Shown: positions 15,967-23,491 of the stretch, piece after piece | How the letters are laid out: each line of letters opens with the position of its first letter | How positions within the stretch are numbered: position 1 is the first letter of the stretch | DNA from: an uncultured Eubacteriales bacterium | GTDB taxonomy: Bacteria > Bacillota > Clostridia > Oscillospirales > Oscillospiraceae | Reading direction: 5' to 3' | Assembly: GCA_900546515.1 (NCBI GenBank) | Contig: URDG01000022.1 | Span: 1 to 47,307, forward strand | Length of the DNA: 47,307 nucleotides | The notes under the pieces: generated by a model | What the model was told of the DNA's origin: nothing | Database searches by the model: none | The model's input: only the letters and a program-made list of their open reading frames with translations | Program-made: the position numbers and the translations under genes

Positions 15967-18687
15967 ATGGTAACAAACAAGGAAAAGCTTTTTGCCCTCG
16001 GCAAGAAGATGACCGACCGCATCCCATACAAACTTGGTCTTGAAAAGCTCACCGAGGAAAGCCCTGAATACTGGGGTCTTGTCAACGTTCTGGACGATGA
16101 CATGGTGGACATCGCGCTGAGCATGCCGCAGCGCAAGCCGCAGACTATCGAGCAGATCTCTAAGTCTTCCGGCTGGACCGACATCAAAAAGCTTGAAGCC
16201 AAGCTTCAGGAGATGGGCGAGGTCGGCCTGATCGAGTGGAACTGGGAAAATCCGCAGCATGTGAAGCAGTATCTGCTGCCGCTGTTCGTCCCTGGCGCCG
16301 CCGAATTTTTCAACATGCGCAAGGGCTTTGTCGACGCGCATCCCGAAGTATGCGACTTCTTCAACGCAATGACACGTCTGCCGCTCGAAAAGGTCACGCC
16401 GATGGTGCCTCCCGGAGGCGCCGGGATAGGCATGCATGTTATTCCCGTTGAAAAGGCGATCCCCAACGGCTCCAAGTCCGTCAGCGTGGAGCATCTTTCC
16501 CACTGGCTGAAAAAATACGATTACTTCTCTGTCGGCATATGCTCCTGCCGCCGTGCGCAGTCCAAGCGCGGCGAGGGTTCCGGCGATATTGAAGATTTCT
16601 GGTGCATTGCTGTCGGCGACTGCGCAAGATACTGCGACGAGACCGGCAAGGACGGCAAGACCGTCACCTATGACGAAGTAATGGAGATACTCCAGCGCGC
16701 AGAGGATGAAGGCTACGTCCACCAGATCACAAATATTGACGGCGAGGACAAGATCTTCGCTATCTGCAACTGCGCGCCCGGCGTCTGCTACGCCCTGCGC
16801 ACATCCCAGCTGTTCAACACCCCCAACATGTCGCGCAGCGCATACATAGCGCATGTCGACAAGGAAAAGTGCGTTGCCTGCGGCAAATGCGTCGAGGTCT
16901 GCCCCGCGGGCGCCGCAAAGCTCGGCCAGAAGCTGTGCACAAAGAACGGCCCCGTAGAATATCCCAAGCACGAGCTGCCCGACGACACCAAATGGGGTCC
17001 CGAAAAGTGGGATGAGAACTACCGCGACAACAACATGATAAACTGCTATGACAGCGGCACGGCGCCCTGCAAGACCGCCTGCCCCGCGCATATCGCAGTC
17101 CAGGGCTACATCAAGATGGCCGCAGAGGGCCGCTATCTTGACGCGCTCAAGCTCATCAAGCAGGATAACCCCTTCCCCGCCGTCTGCGGCAGTATCTGCA
17201 ACCGCCGCTGCGAGGATGCATGCACCCGCGGCACTATCGACGATCCCATCGCTATCGACGAGATCAAGAAGTTCATCGCCGAACAGGAGCTGCATGCCGA
17301 AACGCGCTATGTTCCCCCTCTGCGCACTCACCGTCAGTCCCGCGAGGGCTACGATGAAAAGATCGCCGTCATCGGCGGCGGCCCGGCCGGTCTGAGCTGC
17401 GCATATTATCTTGCCAACATGAGCTACCCCGTGACCGTATTCGAGAAGAATGAGATCCCCGGCGGCATGCTCACCACCGGCATCCCCAGCTTCCGCCTTG
17501 AAAAGGACGTTGTGAACGCTGAGATCGACGTTCTGCGTCAGATGGGCGTTGAGTTCAGATGCGGCGTTGAGGTCGGCAAAGACGTCACGCTCGACGAGCT
17601 GCGCGCTCAGGGCTACAAGGGCTTCTTCCTCGGCATCGGCGCACAGAAATCCGCCCCGCTCGGCATTCCCGGCGAGGCTCTGAAGGGCGTTTACGGCGGC
17701 GTTGATTTCATGCGCGAGGTAAATCTCGACAAGCACCCCGAAATAGGCAAAAAGTGCGCGGTCATCGGCGGCGGCAACGTCGCAATGGATGTCTGCCGCA
17801 GCGCTGTGCGCCTCGGCGCTGACGAGACCTATATCATCTACCGCCGCAGCGAGGCAGAGATGCCCGCCGACAAGGCTGAGGTCGCAGAGGCACGTGAAGA
17901 GGGCGTTCAGTTCCGCTTCCTGTGCGCGCCTGTCGAGATCATCGGCGACGGCGAAAAGGTCACCGGCCTGAAGGTCGAGCTCATGGAGCTCGGCGAGCCT
18001 GACGAAAAGGGCCGCAGGAAGCCCGTCGGCACCGGCAAATTTGAAACTATCGAGGTCGATTCCGTTATCGGCGCTATCGGCCAGAAGGTCGATCTCGGCG
18101 GTATCGCTCCCGAGGGCATGACCTTCAACAAGAACGGCACCGTCATTGCCGATCCCGTTACTCTCCAGACTGCTCAGCCCGACGTATTCGCCGGCGGCGA
18201 TGCTCTGACAGGTCCGAAGTTTGCCATTGACGCGATAGCTGCTGGCCGTGAAGCCGCCGAATCTCTGCACCGCTATGTGCATCCCGGCCAGAGTCTCACT
18301 CTTGCACGCAACCGCCGTCATTTCATAGAGCTCAACAAGGACGACGTCATGATCCCCGTCGACAGCTTCGACAGCGGCTCCCGTCAGGTTCCGGGCACGG
18401 ATGTGGCAAAGGCCAGAAGCTTCTCCAACTCCCGTCTCTCCTTCACCGAAGAGCAGGTCAAAAAAGAGGCTGCCCGCTGCCTCGGCTGCGGCGCGACTGT
18501 GGTCGACGAGCATAAGTGCATCGGCTGCGGCCTGTGCACGACCCGCTGTGAATTTGACGCCATCCATCTCAGCCGTGATATTCCCGATGCCTCCAAGATG
18601 TACAAGGCAGAGGACAAGATGAAAGCTATCCTCCCCTACACCATCAAGCGTCAGGTCAATATCATGCGCAGCAAGAAGAACAAATAA
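15967..18687 (+). CDS. Multidomain Fe-S flavoprotein, NAD(P)H oxidoreductase (GltD/NfnB-like core), paralogue 1
   Basis: A 906-residue cytosolic protein. Domains in order: a helical, winged-helix-like region (about 40-110); a Cys-rich region with ICSCRRAQ (Cys192, Cys194) and ICNCAPGVCY; a 4Fe-4S motif CVACGKCVEVCP from Cys302; a GltD-type N-terminal Fe-S domain (CKTACPAHI from Cys368, CGSICNRRCEDACTRG); an FAD site GGGPAGL at 470; an NAD(P) site GGGNVAMD at 601; GATGDAL-like FAD contact GGDALTGP; and a C-terminal ferredoxin pair, CLGCG from 838 and CIGCGLCTTRC from 851. The centre resembles glutamate synthase small subunit and NfnB, which pass electrons between NAD(P)H and Fe-S partners. No GltB is present, so the acceptor is unknown. 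It overlaps the HypA-like gene by one base (TAATG). A close paralogue is at 39529. Confidence 0.85.
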   Translation: MVTNKEKLFALGKKMTDRIPYKLGLEKLTEESPEYWGLVNVLDDDMVDIALSMPQRKPQTIEQISKSSGWTDIKKLEAKLQEMGEVGLIEWNWENPQHVKQYLLPLFVPGAAEFFNMRKGFVDAHPEVCDFFNAMTRLPLEKVTPMVPPGGAGIGMHVIPVEKAIPNGSKSVSVEHLSHWLKKYDYFSVGICSCRRAQSKRGEGSGDIEDFWCIAVGDCARYCDETGKDGKTVTYDEVMEILQRAEDEGYVHQITNIDGEDKIFAICNCAPGVCYALRTSQLFNTPNMSRSAYIAHVDKEKCVACGKCVEVCPAGAAKLGQKLCTKNGPVEYPKHELPDDTKWGPEKWDENYRDNNMINCYDSGTAPCKTACPAHIAVQGYIKMAAEGRYLDALKLIKQDNPFPAVCGSICNRRCEDACTRGTIDDPIAIDEIKKFIAEQELHAETRYVPPLRTHRQSREGYDEKIAVIGGGPAGLSCAYYLANMSYPVTVFEKNEIPGGMLTTGIPSFRLEKDVVNAEIDVLRQMGVEFRCGVEVGKDVTLDELRAQGYKGFFLGIGAQKSAPLGIPGEALKGVYGGVDFMREVNLDKHPEIGKKCAVIGGGNVAMDVCRSAVRLGADETYIIYRRSEAEMPADKAEVAEAREEGVQFRFLCAPVEIIGDGEKVTGLKVELMELGEPDEKGRRKPVGTGKFETIEVDSVIGAIGQKVDLGGIAPEGMTFNKNGTVIADPVTLQTAQPDVFAGGDALTGPKFAIDAIAAGREAAESLHRYVHPGQSLTLARNRRHFIELNKDDVMIPVDSFDSGSRQVPGTDVAKARSFSNSRLSFTEEQVKKEAARCLGCGATVVDEHKCIGCGLCTTRCEFDAIHLSRDIPDASKMYKAEDKMKAILPYTIKRQVNIMRSKKNK

Positions 18688-19031
18688 TGCACGAATTAGG
18701 CACCGTAGTATATGTGATAGACACCGTTGAAAAGATTGCCTCCGAGAACAAGCTGACCACAGTCGGCTCTGTAACGCTCGAGGTCGGCGAGGTCAGCGGA
18801 ATAATACCAAGCTATCTCTCGGATTTCTGGCTGTATGCCAGAAAAAAGTCGGAGCTTCTCAAGGAAGCGGAGCTGAAAATCGAAACGCTCCCCGCCGTCA
18901 CCTTCTGTCAGGACTGCAAGCAGACTTACCCGACTGTAGAATATGGCAAGGAGTGCCCAAATTGCCGCAGCTTCAACACCTTTCTTGTCACGGGCAATGA
19001 GTACAATATCAAAGAGATAGAGGCCATGTAG
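18687..19031 (+). CDS. HypA-like nickel/zinc metallochaperone homologue, paralogue 1
   Basis: A 114-residue HypA-family protein. The N-terminus MHELG keeps the His2 and Glu3 that bind nickel in true HypA. The middle EVGEVSGIIPSYLSDFW corresponds to the conserved G-x-V-x-x-I-P-E segment, and the zinc ribbon has Cys74-x-x-Cys77 and Cys90-x-x-Cys93. The length is normal for HypA. In known systems HypA, with HypB, inserts nickel into [NiFe]-hydrogenase or supports urease, but no hydrogenase, urease, hypB or other hyp gene is in the window. Translation is coupled to the flavoprotein by a one-base stop/start overlap, so the two products probably work together. A terminator follows. The family is clear; the target is not. 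Confidence 0.85.
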   Translation: MHELGTVVYVIDTVEKIASENKLTTVGSVTLEVGEVSGIIPSYLSDFWLYARKKSELLKEAELKIETLPAVTFCQDCKQTYPTVEYGKECPNCRSFNTFLVTGNEYNIKEIEAM

Positions 19032-19036
19032 CGCAG

Positions 19037-19074
19037 AACACCCGCATCCGGTCAAACCGGCTGCGGGTGTTTTT
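19037..19074 (+). terminator. Rho-independent terminator after module 1
   Basis: AACACCCGCA.CCGGT and ACCGG.TGCGGGTGTT form a long stem followed by TTT. Confidence 0.88.
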
Positions 19075-19172
19075 GTACGCGTCGCTCATTTTATCAAGGA
19101 TACTGATCGATGAAATGAGCGGCACTTTGCGTTATGTCAACCTGCACATGCTGCCGGTCTTTTCTTTGCTTC

Positions 19173-19415
19173 TTATCTTATTTCCTGTTCGAGGCAGTCA
19201 AATTCAGGCGTTGAAAAGAAATCGCCAAGGGTTATTTCAAACCCGTCGCACAGCTTTTTTATAGTCACGATCCCGGGATTCTTGCTCTCTCCGTTCAGAA
19301 TACTCTTTATTGTCGCCTGCGGCACAGCCGCAATATTGCTTATACCATTCGGTGTCAGCCCGCGCTCACGGCACAGCTGCATGATACGTGAAGCCACGGC
19401 TTCTCTTGTGTCCAT
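19173..19415 (-). CDS. Small XRE-family transcriptional regulator
   Basis: An 80-residue protein that is almost entirely one helix-turn-helix domain: ASRIMQLCRERGLTPNGIS (helices 1-2), VPQATIKSILNGESKNPG (recognition helix and the wing-like turn) and TIKKLCDGFEITLGDFF (helices 4-5). This is the Cro/C1-type fold; the protein has no sensor domain. I chose the ATG at 19415 because GGAGG lies six bases before it; an in-frame start at 19442 would lie inside the palindrome. The upstream region carries three related palindromes, so it probably represses itself and possibly other genes. It stands alone in its orientation. Confidence 0.8.
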   Translation of the reverse strand: MDTREAVASRIMQLCRERGLTPNGISNIAAVPQATIKSILNGESKNPGIVTIKKLCDGFEITLGDFFSTPEFDCLEQEIR

Positions 19416-19426
19416 ATATACATCCT

Positions 19427-19527
19427 CCAAGTGATTTATCACTAAATGATAAACTACTTGGATTTTTTATATTAGTGATACTTCACTAATTCATGTGTTT
19501 GTGTTATATTAGTGATATATCGCCAAT
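19427..19527. promoter_or_regulatory. Array of three palindromes upstream of the XRE regulator
   Basis: Three elements share the half-site TTAGTGA/TCACTAA. (1) CCAAGTGATTTATCA pairs with TGATAAACTACTTGG (19427-19441 and 19447-19461, 13 of 15 pairs); it overlaps the ribosome site and includes TATCACTAA. (2) ATTAGTGA-TACT-TCACTAAT at 19471-19490 is perfect. (3) ATTAGTGA-TATA-TCGCCAAT at 19508-19527 is imperfect. Elements 2 and 3 start 37 bp apart. Confidence 0.65.
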
Positions 19528-19659
19528 ATTAAATTGGATAACGCCGGATTTCATTTTGCCGGTATATGACGCTGCCAGCTGCTCAAGATACAGAAAATCT
19601 GTTTTGCCTCCGTTTTCTTTGTGCGGAACAGCGTCGATCTCAACAAAAAACTTTATTTA

Positions 19660-19812
19660 AAATAAAAAGTGCGCAGCCGAAGCTGCGCACGAAAAACGTA
19701 CAGCTGCTCCTGCTGCGACACAGTTCATCCCTTTACCGGCATGACGAACAGACCATACGTTTTTGCCAAACGTATAGCCGGTAAAGAGAGATTATTAAAC
19801 TGTGTCGCAGCA
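19660..19812 (-). ncRNA. Structured small RNA candidate with own promoter and terminator
   Basis: Read on the minus strand, three perfect nested stems occur: TGCTGCGACACAGTT with AACTGTGTCGCAGCA (15 bp, 19798-19812 and 19711-19725), CTTTACCGGC with GCCGGTAAAG (10 bp, 19777-19786 and 19731-19740) and ATACGTTT with AAACGTAT (8 bp, 19768-19775 and 19755-19762). Asymmetric internal loops of 11/5 and 1/14 nt separate them. About 20 nt further is a terminator, GTGCGCAGC-TTCG-GCTGCGCAC followed by TTTTTATTTT (19660-19690). The promoter at 19816-19844 would start the RNA at the base of the first stem. No convincing protein is coded here. The shape, a long rod with a bubble, recalls 6S RNA, but I do not see a match I can assert. 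A short mobile palindromic element is the alternative, but the promoter and terminator argue against it. Confidence 0.7.
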
Positions 19813-19815
19813 TAG

Positions 19816-19844
19816 ATACTAACATATGCCGCTGTTATTTTCAA
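19816..19844 (-). promoter_or_regulatory. Promoter of the small RNA candidate
   Basis: On the minus strand, TTGAAA (19839-19844), a 17-nt spacer and TAGTAT (19816-19821). The expected transcription start is near 19808, inside the first bases of the 15-bp stem. Confidence 0.7.
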
Positions 19845-19861
19845 GTCTGAAACAGCAGCAA

Positions 19862-19910
19862 ACAGCCCCCGGACGCGGCCGCTCATTCGAGCGGGCTGTC
19901 CAGGGGCTGT
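19862..19910 (-). terminator. Hairpin terminator after the MacB-like gene
   Basis: ACAGCCCC (from 19910 on the minus strand) pairs with GGGGCTGT, with inner GGAC/GTCC and GCTC/GAGC pairs. Only a short T run follows. Confidence 0.6.
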
Positions 19911-19922
19911 ATCTCTTGAATT

Positions 19923-22841
19923 TTACTCCGTTCTAAGTGCCTCTACGGGGTCTTTCTTCGCGGCGAGGCTGGACGGTATCAAACCGGCAAAGAAAGTCAG
20001 CACAACGCTGATAATCACAAGTATCACGCCGCCCGCCCACGGGAGCGTGGAATTGATGTTCATGATGCCGGTAAGGTCATGAACAATGAGGTTGATCGGG
20101 ATATTCAGCAGCAGCGTCATGCCGATACCGATGAGGCCGGCAGTAAGGCCGATGATGAACGTCTCGGCGTTGAATACGCGTGAAACATCCTTCTTCGATG
20201 CGCCGATCGCACGGAGAATACCGATCTCCTTTGTGCGCTCAAGCACGCTGATGTAGGTTATGATGCCGATCATTATCGACGAGACGACTAGCGAAATTGC
20301 GACGAAAGCTATAAGCACGTAGCTTATGACGTTGATTATCGTCGTAACGGAGCTCATCAGCAGCGCCACATAGTCGGTATAGGTGATCTGGTCGTCGTCG
20401 CCCACCGAGTCATTGTAGCGGTCTATCGCGCTGGCTATGGCATCCTTATCCTCAAATGTGGAGACATAGATATTTATCTTGCTGGGGCTCTCAAGATCGA
20501 CATAGCCGAGCTTCTTGAGATTGTCCTTGAGATTTGAGTCGGAATACACCGGCGGCATCGCATTTTTGTAGATCCAGAGATAATCGTCATCCTCCAGCGC
20601 AAGGAGCTTGAACTCGCCCGCAAGCTTACTGTCGGAGAGGTTGCGGTACAGCGCTTCCATCTCGGAGGCGTAGCGCTCCTTGATCTGCTCCGCTATCATC
20701 TGCTCCACATACTCAAAGAGCGTGTCGTCGTCCATCTTGCTGAGCATGGAGGAATACTTGGGATAGTATTTCAGCACCATGTCCTCAATATCTGCGCGGG
20801 TCATGCCGTCCGTCTGCTCGTCTACGAGATCCTGCACATAATCATCCTCGGGAACGCTCATGTACTTCACGTACACATCCGCAAGCTCTTCATCTGTCGC
20901 ACCTGCGATATACTCTCTGGCAGCCTCCGTCTTGCGGGCGTTGGAGAACGCCTCATCCTCATCGTCTAGGAACGGCAGGCCGTTGAACACGTCGTGCTCC
21001 GGGTCGCTGAGCTGACGGCTGACAAGCTCCTTCGTTTCCGCTTCCTTTATGACATGCTCGACGAGCGCGTGGGTGTAGCCGATCGCGCCGCTCATCATGC
21101 CGGAAACGGCATCCTCATTCTGGCGGATAATGCCGACGACCTTAACGTCCATACCGTTATCGTACAGTGTGCGCAGGCCAAGGTCCTCATCCGCAAGATT
21201 TATATACGCCTCCGTCTCCTCATCATAGCTGTACTCATCCGCCGGATAAATATAGCGCACGACAAGACTGCACATATCCTCATAGCTCCAGCTCTCAAGC
21301 TCCGCGTTGAGATTTTCCTGATCCATGAAGGTCTGCATATCGTCCGCCAGATCGCTGTTGGACTTGAGGCCGAGAGCATAGAGCACAAGGTCGGAGACCT
21401 CATTGTTCTTGTCTATCACGAGCACGACCTCGTCATAATTTTCCGGCCAGTGGCCGTATACAAGGTCATACTGATTTTTCAGCAGCGGGTTGACCAGCTC
21501 GCCGTTCTCGCCGGAGAGCATCTCCTGCCACGCGTCATATGCGGAATAATACGAGCCGAATGTCGAGAAATACGAGCTGTAGTCGCCGCCGAAGGTCTGC
21601 CCCATCGCGTTTTGCAGCAGCTCGACTATATCAGTCTTGACAATATTGCCGTCAACATCCTTGGCATAGAGATTCATGTCAAGATCGTAGGAATACTGCA
21701 CGGAGCTTATATACTGCTTTACGTCCTGATCCGTCTCAAGGAATTCCTTGAACGGCTTGAGATTGTTGACCTGCTTGTCGGCAGAGATCATGGAGTTCAT
21801 CAGATCATACAGTATGGTGCTTGAATACACGGCGTCCTTATCGTGCTGATTTTCCTCCGCCTCAGAGTGCACGCCCATGAGTGAGGTCATCATGCTGCTC
21901 ATATCATAGCTCTCTGCCTCGATCGTGACCGGGTAGCTGGAGAGCGTATCCTCCTGCACCTTGTCTATATAGTTCTGTATGCCGTTTGAAAGCGACATGA
22001 TAAGCGCGATGCCGATTATTCCTATGCTGCCGGCAAAGGCCGTGAGGATCGTCCTCGCCTTCTTCGTGAGCAGATTATTTGTAGACAGCGCCAAAGCCGT
22101 CAGAAAGCTCATGGAAGTCTTTTTGCCCTTCGCTTCAACTGCGGGCTGCTCTGCGTCGTCTGAGCTGTACGGCTCCGTATCGCCGACTATCAGTCCGTCC
22201 TTGAGGCGGATTATACGGCTTGCATAGCTCTCGGCCAGATCCGGGTTATGCGTGACCATAATTATAAGCTTATCCTCGGATATTTCTTTGAGGATGTCCA
22301 TAATCTGCACAGAGGTATCAGAGTCAAGAGCGCCGGTAGGCTCGTCGGCAAGGAGAATATCCGGGTCGTTCACAAGCGCGCGGGCTATGGCCACACGCTG
22401 CATCTGGCCGCCGGACATCTGGTTGGGCTTCTTGTCAAGCTGGTCGCCGAGGCCGACCTTCGTCAGCGCGTCAACGGCCCGCGCCCTGCGCTCCGCCGGA
22501 GCGACGCCGGAAAGCGTCAGCGCAAGCTCGACGTTTGAAAGCACCGTCTGATGCGGGATGAGATTATACGACTGAAATACGAAGCCTATGGAATGGTTTC
22601 TGTACGAGTCCCAGTCGGCATCGGTAAAATTCTTCGTAGACTTGCCGTTTATGACAAGGTCGCCGGAGGTATACTGATCCAGTCCGCCGATAATGTTGAG
22701 CAGCGTAGTCTTGCCGCAGCCGGAGTGGCCGAGTATCGCAACAAATTCGTTCTCCCTGAATTCAAGGTCTATCCCCTTGAGCGCATGGACAACCGAATCG
22801 CCCGCCATATAATCCTTCTTGATGTTTTTCAGCTTGAGCAT
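19923..22841 (-). CDS. MacB-like ABC transporter, ATPase fused to FtsX-type permease
   Basis: A 972-residue fusion. Residues 1-220 are a LolD/MacB-type ATPase: Walker A GHSGCGKT at 38-45, signature MSGGQMQRVAIARAL near 143, Walker B ILLADEPTGALD and the switch histidine in MVTHNPD. A membrane helix near residue 275 is followed by a large extracellular region of about 500 residues, rich in Asp, Tyr and Glu. Three C-terminal helices form the FtsX core with SIMIGIITYISVLERTKEIGILRAIGASKKDV. Single-chain proteins like this act as mechanotransmission or efflux ABC proteins in Gram-positive bacteria. The outer domain is long and acidic with DDED and EDDDY clusters. The start has GAGGG six bases before it. 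It is transcribed alone, divergent from tRNA-Arg. Confidence 0.88.
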   Translation of the reverse strand: MLKLKNIKKDYMAGDSVVHALKGIDLEFRENEFVAILGHSGCGKTTLLNIIGGLDQYTSGDLVINGKSTKNFTDADWDSYRNHSIGFVFQSYNLIPHQTVLSNVELALTLSGVAPAERRARAVDALTKVGLGDQLDKKPNQMSGGQMQRVAIARALVNDPDILLADEPTGALDSDTSVQIMDILKEISEDKLIIMVTHNPDLAESYASRIIRLKDGLIVGDTEPYSSDDAEQPAVEAKGKKTSMSFLTALALSTNNLLTKKARTILTAFAGSIGIIGIALIMSLSNGIQNYIDKVQEDTLSSYPVTIEAESYDMSSMMTSLMGVHSEAEENQHDKDAVYSSTILYDLMNSMISADKQVNNLKPFKEFLETDQDVKQYISSVQYSYDLDMNLYAKDVDGNIVKTDIVELLQNAMGQTFGGDYSSYFSTFGSYYSAYDAWQEMLSGENGELVNPLLKNQYDLVYGHWPENYDEVVLVIDKNNEVSDLVLYALGLKSNSDLADDMQTFMDQENLNAELESWSYEDMCSLVVRYIYPADEYSYDEETEAYINLADEDLGLRTLYDNGMDVKVVGIIRQNEDAVSGMMSGAIGYTHALVEHVIKEAETKELVSRQLSDPEHDVFNGLPFLDDEDEAFSNARKTEAAREYIAGATDEELADVYVKYMSVPEDDYVQDLVDEQTDGMTRADIEDMVLKYYPKYSSMLSKMDDDTLFEYVEQMIAEQIKERYASEMEALYRNLSDSKLAGEFKLLALEDDDYLWIYKNAMPPVYSDSNLKDNLKKLGYVDLESPSKINIYVSTFEDKDAIASAIDRYNDSVGDDDQITYTDYVALLMSSVTTIINVISYVLIAFVAISLVVSSIMIGIITYISVLERTKEIGILRAIGASKKDVSRVFNAETFIIGLTAGLIGIGMTLLLNIPINLIVHDLTGIMNINSTLPWAGGVILVIISVVLTFFAGLIPSSLAAKKDPVEALRTE

Positions 22842-22874
22842 TGTATTCCCTCTTTGCGCATGATTTATTTTCAG

Positions 22875-22903
22875 TTGACACGGCGGTGATTCTGCGGTAA
22901 AAT
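22875..22903 (+). promoter_or_regulatory. Promoter of tRNA-Arg
   Basis: TTGACA (22875-22880), a 17-nt spacer and TAAAAT (22898-22903), 17 nt before the mature tRNA. Confidence 0.8.
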
Positions 22904-22920
22904 AGCAAAGCTCGAAATAA

Positions 22921-22997
22921 GCTTCCGTAGCTCAGCAGGATAGAGCGTCCGCCTCCTAAGCGGAAGGTCGCGCGTTCGAATCGCGCCGGGAGTGCCA
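22921..22997 (+). tRNA. tRNA-Arg (anticodon CCT)
   Basis: A 77-nt cloverleaf. The acceptor arm GCTTCCG pairs with CGGGAGT, with G-T pairs at two positions, and the anticodon stem TCCGC/GCGGA encloses loop CTCCTAA, giving anticodon CCT for the AGG codon. The T arm is GCGCG-TTCGAAT-CGCGC and the 3' GCCA, with CCA, is encoded. A terminator follows directly. Confidence 0.93.
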
Positions 22998-23030
22998 GCC
23001 GTTCGCTGTTTATACAGCGGGCGGCTTTTT
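22997..23030 (+). terminator. Terminator of tRNA-Arg
   Basis: AGCCG.CGCTGT and ACAGCG.CGGCT pair around a short loop, and TTTTT follows. Confidence 0.8.
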
Positions 23031-23209
23031 CTTTCTAAAAGCGGAAAATATTTTATCACTTTACTCCGCGTTTGTCTTGAGGTTTTCTTAATTTTTAATT
23101 GAACGTTCACATTTTACGCGCCGCTTTTTTATCTGTCTTTACAGTCCGCGCCCGTCAGCCGCAATTAGTGCGCCGGGTCATGCCAAAAACTGTCCATTGA
23201 ACAAAACCG

Positions 23210-23235
23210 CCCCGGGATCTATACTGATCCCGGGG
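23210..23235 (+). promoter_or_regulatory. Perfect hairpin covering the ribosome site of the small membrane protein
   Basis: CCCCGGGATC (23210-23219) and GATCCCGGGG (23226-23235) form a perfect 10-bp stem with a six-base loop. The GGGG of the 3' arm is the only ribosome-site candidate for the ATG at 23243. The hairpin has no T run, so it is not a terminator. Confidence 0.5.
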
Positions 23236-23242
23236 TGATCAC

Positions 23243-23491
23243 ATGAAGCTTTGTTCTATTCTGCGCCGGATGCTTGCAATGTGTCCTGACGCGTGGTACA
23301 TATTTATCCGCACGATGCAGCTGTGCGTTGTGCTGCTGTTCTGCTCGTTCATGCTGCTGCTCGAATGGAACGGGAGCATGCTCGACAACTACGCGCTGTA
23401 CATGACGGCGCGCTCGCTCAACGAAACATCACAGGCACTGCTGCTGATCGCGGTTCTGTTCTCGGTTTTTATTGAGGATGCTCAAAGCTGA
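23243..23491 (+). CDS. Small membrane protein of unknown function
   Basis: An 82-residue protein with two hydrophobic stretches: MQLCVVLLFCSFMLLLEW (about residues 25-42) and ALLLIAVLFSVFIED near the end. A short polar loop with NGSMLDNY lies between them. I do not recognise the family. Coding is supported by a reading frame that fits the local codon bias and by a hairpin with GGGG just upstream. The 3' end overlaps the convergent RNase M5 gene by ten bases, which is usual for tight convergent pairs. No neighbour gives a clear clue to its role. Confidence 0.5.
   Translation: MKLCSILRRMLAMCPDAWYIFIRTMQLCVVLLFCSFMLLLEWNGSMLDNYALYMTARSLNETSQALLLIAVLFSVFIEDAQS

Noticed and set aside
15862..18567. 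A 901-codon open frame on the minus strand opposite flavoprotein 1
   Set aside because: It lies fully within a gene with clear Fe-S, FAD and NAD motifs. Such long antisense frames arise from strong GC-biased codon use, and its translation has no recognisable domain.
15967..18687. Glutamate synthase small subunit (GltD) as the full identity
   Set aside because: The core is GltD-like, but the protein is about twice the length, with extra Fe-S domains, and no GltB is adjacent.
18687..19031. Hydrogenase maturation operon suggested by the HypA homologue
   Set aside because: No HypB, HypC-F, hydrogenase or urease gene is found on either side. Calling it a hydrogenase operon would go beyond the sequence.
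19566..19784. A 72-codon plus-strand frame in the small-RNA region
   Set aside because: It runs through the terminator and the paired arms of the RNA, has no ribosome site and has no protein-like pattern.
19711..19812. Transposon end or MITE made of the nested inverted repeats
   Set aside because: There is no target-site duplication visible, and the unit has a matching promoter and terminator, which fits an RNA gene better.
20994..21824. A 276-codon plus-strand frame inside the MacB-like gene
   Set aside because: The translation is low in complexity, with many Ile, Leu, Val and His; it is the antisense of the extracellular domain of the ABC protein.
22871..23110. A minus-strand frame over tRNA-Arg encoding an AIRTRDLPLRRRTLYPAELR-like peptide
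   Set aside because: This peptide is a well-known false product of reading a tRNA gene in antisense.
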